Assembly: GCA_017861495.1 (NCBI GenBank)
Contig: JAGFXW010000194.1
Coordinates: 1 to 5,081, forward strand
Length of the DNA: 5,081 bases
Origin: Bacillota bacterium
Lineage (GTDB): Bacteria; Bacillota_C; Negativicutes; CTSoil-072
Reading direction: 5' to 3'
The translations under genes were made by a program, and so were the position numbers. This document shows, one piece after another, positions 1-4,522 of the stretch. The notes below the pieces were generated by a model. The model saw nothing but the letters and a program-made list of their open reading frames with translations. It was not told where the DNA came from and did not search any database. Within the stretch, counting starts at the first letter, position 1. The number at the start of each line of letters is the position of its first letter.

Positions 1-12
1 TTCGGTTATCAA
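1..12 (-). CDS. Possible start of a gene running off the left edge
   Basis: On the minus strand, positions 15-25 read AAAGGCGGTGA, one base away from the ideal Shine-Dalgarno AAAGGAGGTGA. Two bases later a TTG codon (10-12) opens a frame reading M-I-T-E up to the window edge. An in-frame test is impossible with four codons, and no convincing -35/-10 pair was found upstream. An ATG at 26-28 is an alternative start but has no ribosome binding site of its own. The call rests only on the ribosome-binding site. Confidence 0.25.
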
Positions 13-67
13 ATTCACCGCCTTTCATTTGTTATAAACTACCATTTTTGTTAGCCCCGATTCGTTG

Positions 68-100
68 GGCAAATTTTTGCCTCTTGATGAAAAATCATCA
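68..100. repeat. Two adjacent small hairpins
   Basis: GGCAAA (68-73) and TTTGCC (76-81) form a 14-base dyad. Immediately beside it TGATGA (85-90) and TCATCA (95-100) form a 6-bp stem with a 4-base A loop. Neither is followed by a clear T-run on either strand, so a terminator call is not supported. They lie between the possible 42-codon ORF and the possible gene start at the left edge and could be regulatory or simply chance in AT-rich DNA. Confidence 0.3.
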
Positions 101-123
101 TTCTTAAAACGAGGTACGCCACA

Positions 124-252
124 TTATATTGCAATTACTATGCCAAAATATAAAACCGAGAATAAACCACCGCCAGCGTACAATCCTCTTGCTTTTTCAA
201 AATCTCCGATTATTTTTACCAAAAAATATATTTCTCGTTTTAGAGAAACCAT
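124..252 (-). CDS. Possible small membrane protein, 42 residues, unrecognised
   Basis: An ATG at 250-252 opens a 42-codon frame ending in TAA at 124-126. The product has a basic start (MVSLKRE), a mixed amphipathic middle (residues about 8-23) and a glycine-rich hydrophobic C-terminal half from about residue 26 to the end, as expected for a single membrane-spanning segment. The frame is closed by a stop eight codons upstream of the ATG, so it is not the tail of a longer ORF. The ribosome binding site is poor: GGCGG lies 11 bases upstream. No family is recognised. It could be a real small protein, a remnant of a larger gene, or a chance ORF in AT-rich DNA. Confidence 0.3.
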   Translation of the reverse strand: MVSLKREIYFLVKIIGDFEKARGLYAGGGLFSVLYFGIVIAI

Positions 253-313
253 TTTGCGATAAACCGCCGTTTCTCATAAATAAGAATCTATATTTAACGC
301 CAAAGGCTTCTTC

Positions 314-325
314 TATCCCGGGATA
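314..325. repeat. 12-bp perfect palindrome
   Basis: TATCCCGGGATA is perfectly self-complementary. It lies about 60 bases upstream of the possible 42-codon ORF and just beyond the operon terminator, so it could be a protein-binding site. Nothing else in the sequence supports a function. Confidence 0.25.
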
Positions 326-336
326 TAATGAAGCGC

Positions 337-370
337 AATAAAAGAAAAGACCTTGCATGCAGCAAAGTCT
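337..370 (-). terminator. Intrinsic terminator of the pirin operon
   Basis: Read on the minus strand, AGACTTTGC (370-362) pairs with GCAAGGTCT (356-348) through nine pairs including one G-U wobble, around a 5-base loop. A T-rich tract (TTTTCTTTTATT) follows directly. It begins 46 bases after the pirin stop codon, which fits the end of the doxX-dioxygenase-pirin transcript. Confidence 0.75.
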
Positions 371-380
371 CAAGATGAGG

Positions 381-407
381 GGAACAGATTTGTTGACAAA
401 TGGAACA
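381..407. repeat. Dyad with flanking direct repeats in the pirin 3' untranslated region
   Basis: ATTTGT (388-393) and ACAAAT (396-401) form a dyad around a TG centre, with the hexamer GGAACA repeated on either side (381-386 and 402-407). It lies between the pirin stop codon and the terminator. There is no T-run, so it is not itself a terminator. It may add structure to the 3' end of the mRNA or have no role. Confidence 0.3.
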
Positions 408-416
408 ACAAGGAAT

Positions 417-1187
417 TTACTGTTTGATAAATTTGTTTTCCTCCAGCTCTTTAAATGCCAATTCCAATTCTTCTTTCGTATGAGCCGAAGCTTTTACACG
501 GACCTGTTTCCCTTCATGAAACAACAAGGCATGCTTTGCCGGAATAACCTCTTCCATCGTTGGATCAAAAACCCCTGCACCTTCCACAAGATAGACAAAC
601 AAGGTGGCTTCCGGATCGGTATCTAAGGACCACTCTGCGCCTGGATCCATTTCTACATCCAGATACAAGGGTTTGACATAGTCTCCTTTTATTGCTCCTG
701 GTTTTTCCTGATAGATGCCGGCAATAATATGGATCCTTTTGTCCCCCTCCTCGATTACCGGAATATCCTTCTGCGTGATTCCATGATATTTAGGCGGAAC
801 CATCTTGTTTTTCGCCGGCAGATTAAGCCATAACTGGACGCCAAGCATCCTGCCGCTCGGTTTTGGCATTTCCTGATGAATGATACCCGAACCGGCAGTC
901 ATCCATTGACATTCCCCATCTAAAATACTGCCCTTGTTTCCCAAGCTGTCGCCATGTTCGATATCTCCTTGAATTAGATACGTAATCGTTTCAATGCCCC
1001 GATGGGGATGCCAAGGAAACCCTTTGATGTAATCATTAGGATCCGCAGAATCAAACGCATCCAACATCAGAAATGGGTCAAACTCTTTCGTGTCGTGATA
1101 GCCAACAACCCGAACCAGTTTTACACCAGCGCCATCGACCGCTTGCCGACCGGTGACTATTTTTCGTATTGTCCGTATATTATCCAC
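417..1187 (-). CDS. Pirin family protein with a probable C-terminal internal deletion
   Basis: Pirins are cytoplasmic bicupin proteins that bind one metal ion. Some, such as E. coli YhhW and human pirin, cleave quercetin. The N-terminal cupin is clear: WHPHRGIET (residues 59-67) and IIHQEMP (102-108) supply H60, H62, H104 and E106, the expected metal ligands. The segment FDPFLMLDAFDS near residue 36 is typical of the family. The start chosen is the GTG at 1185-1187, with AGGAGG nine bases upstream, giving 256 residues beginning M-D-N-I-R-T-I-R-K as in relatives. A GTG at 1229 would add 14 lysine/arginine-rich residues but has no spaced ribosome binding site. The usual C-terminal stretch (RFLL-SGKPL, then GPIVMN) before the TKEELELAF helix is missing: VRVKAS at about 229-234 runs almost straight into TKEEL. 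It is the last gene of the operon, 62 bases after the dioxygenase. Confidence 0.92.
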   Translation of the reverse strand: MDNIRTIRKIVTGRQAVDGAGVKLVRVVGYHDTKEFDPFLMLDAFDSADPNDYIKGFPWHPHRGIETITYLIQGDIEHGDSLGNKGSILDGECQWMTAGSGIIHQEMPKPSGRMLGVQLWLNLPAKNKMVPPKYHGITQKDIPVIEEGDKRIHIIAGIYQEKPGAIKGDYVKPLYLDVEMDPGAEWSLDTDPEATLFVYLVEGAGVFDPTMEEVIPAKHALLFHEGKQVRVKASAHTKEELELAFKELEENKFIKQ

Positions 1188-1196
1188 ATTAACCAG

Positions 1197-1202
1197 CCTC
1201 CT
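1197..1202 (-). promoter_or_regulatory. Ribosome binding site that decides the pirin start
   Basis: The minus strand reads AGGAGG here, nine bases before the GTG at 1185-1187. No comparable site precedes the more upstream GTG at 1229, so the shorter protein is preferred. Confidence 0.7.
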
Positions 1203-1249
1203 ACATCCTCTCTTTTTCTTAACTTCCACCTTAATTCCGTAAAATCAGT

Positions 1250-2029
1250 TTACTCAAACAGGTAGCTGGTCATCGACAAAGAACCCATAGTACACGCGTA
1301 ATTAAATACAGACAGTTGATCCTCCCCCTTTGACGCGCCTAATATGTAGAGCAAAGGATAGAAATGATCCGGCGTATAAAATGCTAATTTGGAAGAGTCT
1401 CCTGCTAATTCATAATTAAGCACATCTTGATATTGCCTGTTGATGATTTTATCCTTAATGTAGTCGTCAAATTCAACGGCCCAAGGATAACCCGTTTTCA
1501 TACCCCAATTGATCTTGGCAAGATTATGCACCACATTGCCGCTGCCAAACAACAGAACTCCTTTTTCACGCAGGGTGCTAAGCTCTTGCCCGATACGGAA
1601 ATGGGTTCCGGTTCCGGCGTCGCTATCCACGCTTAGTTGATACACCGGAATATCCGCTTTGGGGTACATTTTATGCAGCACCGACCAGGTACCGTGATCA
1701 ATTCCCCAACTGTTATCAATCTGCACATCCCGGCTGATTAAATGCTTTGTTATGTGCGCCAGTTCCGGTGCTCCCGGGGAAGTGTACGTTACTCGATACA
1801 ATTCATCCGGAAAACCATACATATCGTAAACGGTTTTCGGTTTTTCAGCATCCGTAATCCGGCTGCCTTTCGTATACCAATGGGCCGAAACGGATAAAAT
1901 AGCTTCCGGCCTGGGAATTCTGCGGGCAATTTCTTCCCAGCCTTCGGTATAGATATTATCTTCGATCGCATTCATAGGCGATCCATGGCCTACAAATAAA
2001 ACCGGCATGATTTTTTTTGTGTCTCCCAT
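1250..2029 (-). CDS. LigB/DODA-type extradiol ring-cleavage dioxygenase (YgiD family)
   Basis: This 259-residue protein is a class III extradiol dioxygenase fold member closely resembling E. coli YgiD (4,5-DOPA extradiol dioxygenase) over its whole length. Family landmarks in order are GHGSPMN (14-20), SAHW (48-51), DHGTW (111-115), YPKADIPVYQLS (122-133), GSGNVVHNL (162-170), TPDHFYPLLY (219-228) and MGSLSM (248-253). H15, H50, H168 and H222 match the metal-binding histidines known in YgiD, and H112 the conserved active-site histidine. The enzyme is expected to open catechol-type rings with O2 in the cytoplasm. The true substrate cannot be read from sequence, and DOPA is only the best-studied test substrate. 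The ATG at 2027-2029 follows an AGGGGGG run seven bases upstream. It lies 59 bases after doxX with no terminator between, so it probably shares that transcript. Confidence 0.93.
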   Translation of the reverse strand: MGDTKKIMPVLFVGHGSPMNAIEDNIYTEGWEEIARRIPRPEAILSVSAHWYTKGSRITDAEKPKTVYDMYGFPDELYRVTYTSPGAPELAHITKHLISRDVQIDNSWGIDHGTWSVLHKMYPKADIPVYQLSVDSDAGTGTHFRIGQELSTLREKGVLLFGSGNVVHNLAKINWGMKTGYPWAVEFDDYIKDKIINRQYQDVLNYELAGDSSKLAFYTPDHFYPLLYILGASKGEDQLSVFNYACTMGSLSMTSYLFE

Positions 2030-2088
2030 GACCTAACCCCCCTGACAAGATTAATTCAAGCCCTCTTGAACAACCGGTACCTTCCCGA

Positions 2089-2520
2089 TCATCGTTCGAA
2101 CCATAAGTAATCCAAACTGTATTTTCCTGCTCCTACTACCATCAATACGATCATAAACAGGGCATCTTCAGTAGCAGGCGCGGCGACAAAGAGACCTTTC
2201 AGGGTAAACATAACCGGCGCGGCAATCGCCAATGTCGCCAAAATCATCAAAGCTCCAAGACGGGTAAAAAGCCCTAACCCAATCAAAATCCCACCTAAGA
2301 ACTCACAAACTGCTGCAATAAAGCCAAGAAATACCGGCATTGACGTAATTCCAAGGACTTTAAGCATAGAACCTACTTCCAGCCATTTCTCCGGTCCGCC
2401 GAAGAGTTTTGGACCGCCGTGTACATAAACGAACATAAAGCAAAGTACCAACCGAACAAACAAAAGCGCTCCGTCTTTATAATTCTCCATCCCTTTTAAT
2501 AGTAGCGCAAACTTTTTCAT
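2089..2520 (-). CDS. DoxX family inner-membrane protein
   Basis: A 143-residue hydrophobic protein with four predicted membrane segments at about 18-36, 60-82, 86-107 and 118-133. Family marks are VHGGPKLFGG (33-42) after the first helix, the EFLGGILIGLGLFTR stretch (73-87) and the C-terminal GKYSLDYL (132-139). DoxX proteins are small membrane subunits linked to quinone, thiosulfate or thiol redox chemistry. In Bacillus the relatives MhqP and CatD sit beside ring-cleavage dioxygenases in quinone-resistance operons, which matches the neighbour here. The start is the ATG at 2518-2520, seven bases after GGAGGG (2528-2533). An in-frame ATG at 2535 overlaps that ribosome binding site and is unlikely. 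It is the first gene of the doxX-dioxygenase-pirin unit, with an operator-like dyad just upstream. Confidence 0.9.
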   Translation of the reverse strand: MKKFALLLKGMENYKDGALLFVRLVLCFMFVYVHGGPKLFGGPEKWLEVGSMLKVLGITSMPVFLGFIAAVCEFLGGILIGLGLFTRLGALMILATLAIAAPVMFTLKGLFVAAPATEDALFMIVLMVVGAGKYSLDYLWFER

Positions 2521-2527
2521 CGTGTTT

Positions 2528-2533
2528 CCCTCC
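2528..2533 (-). promoter_or_regulatory. Ribosome binding site that decides the doxX-family start
   Basis: The minus strand reads GGAGGG here, seven bases before the ATG at 2518-2520. The upstream in-frame ATG (2533-2535) overlaps this site and so cannot use it. Confidence 0.75.
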
Positions 2534-2540
2534 ATTTTTA

Positions 2541-2569
2541 ATAGTCTTGATTTGAAGATATTTTGGCAA
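2541..2569 (-). promoter_or_regulatory. Candidate promoter of the doxX-dioxygenase-pirin operon
   Basis: TTGCCA (2564-2569, minus strand) matches the sigma-A -35 box at five of six positions. After 17 bases GACTAT (2541-2546) is a weak -10 (three of six). In this reading the operator-like dyad at 2543-2560 fills the spacer. An alternative places CAAAAT (2560-2565) as the -10 in the same position relative to the dyad as at the marR promoter, but that has no -35. The region between the marR stop codon and doxX is only 60 bases, so read-through from marR is also possible. Confidence 0.35.
2543..2560. promoter_or_regulatory. Second operator for the MarR-family repressor
   Basis: The 18 bases AGTCTTGATTTGAAGATA match the marR operator at 3059-3076 in 14 of 18 positions in the same orientation, including the TCTTGA and AAGATA parts. 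The symmetrical arms TCTT and AAGA are retained. It lies just upstream of the doxX ribosome binding site, where a bound repressor would block transcription of the operon. Confidence 0.6.
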
Positions 2570-2580
2570 AAAAATACATA

Positions 2581-3033
2581 TTATATTTTTCCGTTTTCAT
2601 AAAAATTTATTTTTTTTAACAACACAATGGCCTGTTCCTGCTCGACGGCATCAAGACCGTTTAAGGCCTCGGCAATAGCATTGTAATGGCTGGGAAGAAT
2701 TTCCGACATTTTTTCCCGGCCTGCTTCTGTGATTTCTGCATAAATGATGCGTCGGTCTGTGTCACAAGGTTTTCGAACAATCAGCCCCTTTTTCTCTAAC
2801 TTGTCGACAACATAAGTAATAGTACCACTGGTAATTAAGATTTTATCACCGATTTGCTGCAATGGATAAGGCCCTTTGTTATACAAAAGCTCCAAGACTC
2901 CAAACTCGGTCGTATTCAATCCATAATTGCGAATGTTGCGCTGATCCTTTTCTAACAAGGTCTTGTATGTTCTGGTTAGAGCAATATACAATTTCAAAGC
3001 TCGCCTCTTTTCCGGATATAAAACACTTTGCAT
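2581..3033 (-). CDS. MarR family transcriptional repressor, MhqR-like
   Basis: A 150-residue winged-helix regulator of normal MarR length. The N-terminal dimerisation helix (about 9-36) is followed by FGVLELLYNKGPYPLQQIGD (44-63), the recognition helix region SGTITYVVDKLEKKGLI (69-85) and the wing with the hallmark D-x-D-R-R (91-95), then the C-terminal dimerisation helices. The single cysteine, C90, sits just before the wing. The ATG at 3031-3033 follows AAAAGGTG by five bases. It is the promoter-proximal gene, 60 bases upstream of doxX, and has an operator over its own promoter, so autorepression is likely. Overall look, operator and gene neighbours resemble Bacillus MhqR, which responds to hydroquinones and quinones. 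The real inducer is unknown. Confidence 0.9.
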   Translation of the reverse strand: MQSVLYPEKRRALKLYIALTRTYKTLLEKDQRNIRNYGLNTTEFGVLELLYNKGPYPLQQIGDKILITSGTITYVVDKLEKKGLIVRKPCDTDRRIIYAEITEAGREKMSEILPSHYNAIAEALNGLDAVEQEQAIVLLKKINFYENGKI

Positions 3034-3058
3034 TCCATCACCTTTTATGTTGAAGTAT

Positions 3059-3076
3059 TATCTTGAATTAAAGATA
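3059..3076. promoter_or_regulatory. Operator over the marR promoter (MhqR-box-like)
   Basis: TATCTTGAATTAAAGATA is an 18-bp near-palindrome: 16 of 18 positions are symmetrical, with perfect 6-bp outer arms TATCTT and AAGATA. It begins in the last base of the -10 box and runs across the expected transcription start, a classic site for repression. As remembered, the MhqR operator of Bacillus and Staphylococcus has the form TATCTCGAATTCGAGATA, which would match at 15 of 18 positions. Confidence 0.75.
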
Positions 3077-3104
3077 TTGTACAATGGTTTTTTCATACTG
3101 TCAA
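3076..3104 (-). promoter_or_regulatory. Sigma-A promoter of the marR gene
   Basis: The minus strand has a perfect -35 box TTGACA (3099-3104), a 17-base spacer and a -10 box TACAAT (3076-3081, five of six). Transcription would start near 3069, leaving a leader of about 35 bases before the ATG. Such a strong promoter directly overlapped by an operator implies tight repression when no inducer is present. Confidence 0.85.
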
Positions 3105-3121
3105 GAATATATATTACGCAA

Positions 3122-3156
3122 AAAACGTTTTCCGGAAACCTTTACCAAAGGGTTTC
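3122..3156. repeat. Overlapping dyads in the marR-CAP divergent region
   Basis: Three symmetrical elements overlap: AAAACGTTTT (3122-3131), TTTCCGGAAA (3129-3138), and a hairpin in which GAAACCTTT (3135-3143) pairs with AAAGGGTTTC (3147-3156) leaving one bulged G and a 3-base loop. No T-run follows directly on either strand, so a terminator is unlikely. It lies 18 bases behind the marR -35 box and about 95 bases upstream of the CAP gene, so it may bind a regulator of the CAP gene. Confidence 0.4.
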
Positions 3157-3251
3157 TGACTTAACGGCGCGAATCATTAAACAAAATTATAAACTATTTA
3201 AAAGCACGCTGCTTTGCAATGCCGCAAAAGCAAAAGAAAGGCAAGATTACG

Positions 3252-3782
3252 ATGGTTAAAAATAAGTTATCCAGGAAACTAAAACTAGGCTTACTCGCCC
3301 TTGCGTTCATTACTGCTGTTGGCAGCAGCGCGCTCCCCATCCCAGTTTGCGCTGCAAAGCCCCAATACGCAATTCAAGATCTTCAACCCAGAGGAGGCCT
3401 TTCCAATGAAGAGCAACTCGCTTTTACACTGTTAAATGCCGACCGCGAAGCCAATGGGTTATCGCCATTGAAACTAAACCTTGCCATAAGTGCCGTCGCT
3501 CAACGGCATGCCCAGGACGAAATCGACCGCGCCTTCTTTGCCCACAATAACCCCGACGGATTATCCCCCTTTGACCGTATGCATGCGGCCGGTATAACGT
3601 TTCGCTACGCCGGTGAAAACCTAGCTATCGATCAAGATGTTACTGCAGCGGAGCAAGCTTTAATGAACAGCTCCGGACACCGCGCCAATATTTTGAGCCC
3701 TGATTTTACCGAAGTTGGCATCGGCATACGTTTCAACTCACAAGGCTCATTGTATATAGTTCAATGCTTCATTGGCCGCTAA
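3252..3782 (+). CDS. Secreted CAP/SCP-domain protein (YkwD type)
   Basis: A 176-residue protein with a Sec signal peptide: basic start (residues 3-11), hydrophobic core 12-28, probable cleavage after VCAA around 34-35. It is not a lipoprotein, since the residues before C33 do not form a lipobox. The rest is a CAP domain (about 54-174): LLNADREANGLSPLKLN (60-76), FFAHNNPDGLSPFDR (95-109), YAGENLA (119-125), SSGHRANIL (140-148) and the closing VQCFIGR. H98, E122 and H143 are the conserved cavity residues. Bacterial CAP proteins of this kind are extracellular, and their biochemical role is mostly unknown. Spore and cell-wall associated members exist. The ATG at 3252 has GAAAGG ten bases upstream and starts a normal signal peptide. 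An in-frame ATG at 3219 has no ribosome binding site. No clear sigma-A promoter was found upstream (TATAAA at 3188-3193 lacks a -35). The gene is divergent from marR and converges on tag. Confidence 0.92.
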   Translation: MVKNKLSRKLKLGLLALAFITAVGSSALPIPVCAAKPQYAIQDLQPRGGLSNEEQLAFTLLNADREANGLSPLKLNLAISAVAQRHAQDEIDRAFFAHNNPDGLSPFDRMHAAGITFRYAGENLAIDQDVTAAEQALMNSSGHRANILSPDFTEVGIGIRFNSQGSLYIVQCFIGR

Positions 3783-3786
3783 TGGC

Positions 3787-3850
3787 AAAAAATCCACGTT
3801 CGAATTTCGCTGATACGTTTGCACCAGCGAAATTCGGACGTGGATTTTTT
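3787..3850. terminator. Strong bidirectional intrinsic terminator between convergent genes
   Basis: AAAAAATCCACGT (3787-3799) and CGAATTTCGCTG (3801-3812) pair with CAGCGAAATTCG (3825-3836) and ACGTGGATTTTTT (3838-3850), with only a T-G wobble between the two blocks and a 12-base loop. The stem is 26 bp long and has an A6 start and T6 end, so each strand ends in a U-run. It starts four bases after the CAP stop codon and ends 23 bases before the tag stop codon, serving both genes. Confidence 0.9.
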
Positions 3851-3873
3851 ACAGCACCTCATAATATTTTAAC

Positions 3874-4452
3874 TCAAAATTGCAACCTAAGAAAACAATC
3901 CTCAGCATGGTCGTTCACCATCCCCACTGCCTGCATAAAGGCATAACAAATGGTGGGCCCTACAAAAGTAAAACCAGCCCGTTTCAACTCCCGGCTCATG
4001 GAATGGGATTCTTCCGTGGCAGCAGGAATACCCATTCCGCTCTCCCAATGGTTCTGCAAAGTAGTGCCGCCGGTAAACTGCCACAACCATTCCACTACGT
4101 CGCAACGCTGTTGCAATGCAAGAAAAGCCCGGGCATTTTGCCGCAATGCCTCCATCTTGCGCCGATTGCGTATTAGACCTTTGTCCTGCAGCGCAGCCGC
4201 AATATCCTCATTACTCCACGCTGCTAATTTTTCAGCACAAAAATCACCGGTCACCTGCCGGTAACGTTCCCGCTTTCGCAATACAGTAATCCAGCTCAAG
4301 CCGGCTTGCAGTCCTTCCAGCAGTAACATCTCGAATAGTTTCTGATCGTCATGGCATGGCACACCCCACTCTTGATCATGGTAAGCAATGTATAATGGAT
4401 CTGCTGTGACCCAAGAACAACGCACCTTCCCGTCTGTTATTTTATTATCCAT
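3874..4452 (-). CDS. tag: DNA-3-methyladenine glycosylase I
   Basis: Tag removes 3-methyladenine from alkylated DNA as the first step of base excision repair. This 192-residue protein aligns with E. coli Tag (187 residues) throughout: RCSWVTADPLYIAYHDQEWG (11-30), LFEMLLLEGLQAGLSWITVLRKRE (39-62), FVGPTICYAFMQAVGMVNDH (163-182). The zinc ligands C12, H25, H182 and C186 keep the exact family spacing (13 and 4 residues), and E46 and W54 match the base-binding pocket residues of E. coli Tag. The start is the ATG at 4450-4452, five bases after AGGAGGG (4458-4464). An in-frame ATG at 4497 would add 15 residues not found in relatives. It lies 70 bases downstream of the HAD hydrolase gene on the same strand, with no obvious promoter or terminator in the gap, so the two may be co-transcribed. 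It ends at the shared terminator. Confidence 0.96.
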   Translation of the reverse strand: MDNKITDGKVRCSWVTADPLYIAYHDQEWGVPCHDDQKLFEMLLLEGLQAGLSWITVLRKRERYRQVTGDFCAEKLAAWSNEDIAAALQDKGLIRNRRKMEALRQNARAFLALQQRCDVVEWLWQFTGGTTLQNHWESGMGIPAATEESHSMSRELKRAGFTFVGPTICYAFMQAVGMVNDHAEDCFLRLQF

Positions 4453-4457
4453 CCTGG

Positions 4458-4464
4458 CCCTCCT
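4458..4464 (-). promoter_or_regulatory. Ribosome binding site that decides the tag start
   Basis: The minus strand reads AGGAGGG, five bases before the ATG at 4450-4452. It favours the 192-residue product over the longer 207-residue reading. Confidence 0.75.
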
Positions 4465-4522
4465 GTATCTGTCTCCATTGAGTTTATCATTTACCATACG
4501 AAATAATTGCTATCATGAGCGT

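Larger units (their letters stand above)
1..416. other. AT-rich stretch without a confident gene
   Basis: This stretch lies downstream of the pirin operon and is AT-rich. Neither strand shows a recognisable protein family. The open frames on the plus strand (for example 65-262, which needs a TTG start with no ribosome binding site) have low-complexity, non-protein-like composition. What can be pointed to are the operon terminator at 337-370, a possible 42-residue ORF at 124-252, small dyads at 68-100, 314-325 and 388-401, and a possible gene start at the left edge. It may be an ordinary intergenic region or the remains of decayed sequence. Confidence 0.5.

Noticed and set aside
65..341. Plus-strand open frames of 65 and 70 codons in the left region
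   Set aside because: They overlap each other, lack ribosome binding sites, have no recognisable domains and show low-complexity composition expected from AT-rich non-coding DNA.
1188..1229. GTG at 1229 as the pirin start
   Set aside because: It has no spaced ribosome binding site and adds a basic extension not typical of pirins, whereas AGGAGG correctly precedes the GTG at 1187.
1002..1636. Plus-strand open frames opposite the pirin and dioxygenase genes
   Set aside because: They are antisense to genes with clear family identity and complete motifs, and encode no protein-like sequence.
2051..2070. TTCAAG/CTTGAA hairpin in the doxX-dioxygenase gap, with a 10-base match (TTAATTCAAG) to part of the MarR operator
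   Set aside because: The full 18-base alignment matches only about 11 positions and the outer arm is missing. The stem has no T-run, so neither a third operator nor a terminator is supported.
2570..2590. AAAAATA/TATTTTT dyad over the marR stop codon as a terminator
   Set aside because: The stem is made of A-T pairs only and overlaps the coding end, too weak to call an intrinsic terminator.
3252..3356. CAP protein as a lipoprotein because of the cysteine at residue 33
   Set aside because: The residues before the cysteine (I-P-V) do not fit a lipobox, while VCAA is a normal signal peptidase I site.
3902..4264. Open frames on both strands inside the tag gene
   Set aside because: They are shadows of the tag reading frame, which has all the family's zinc ligands and active-site residues.
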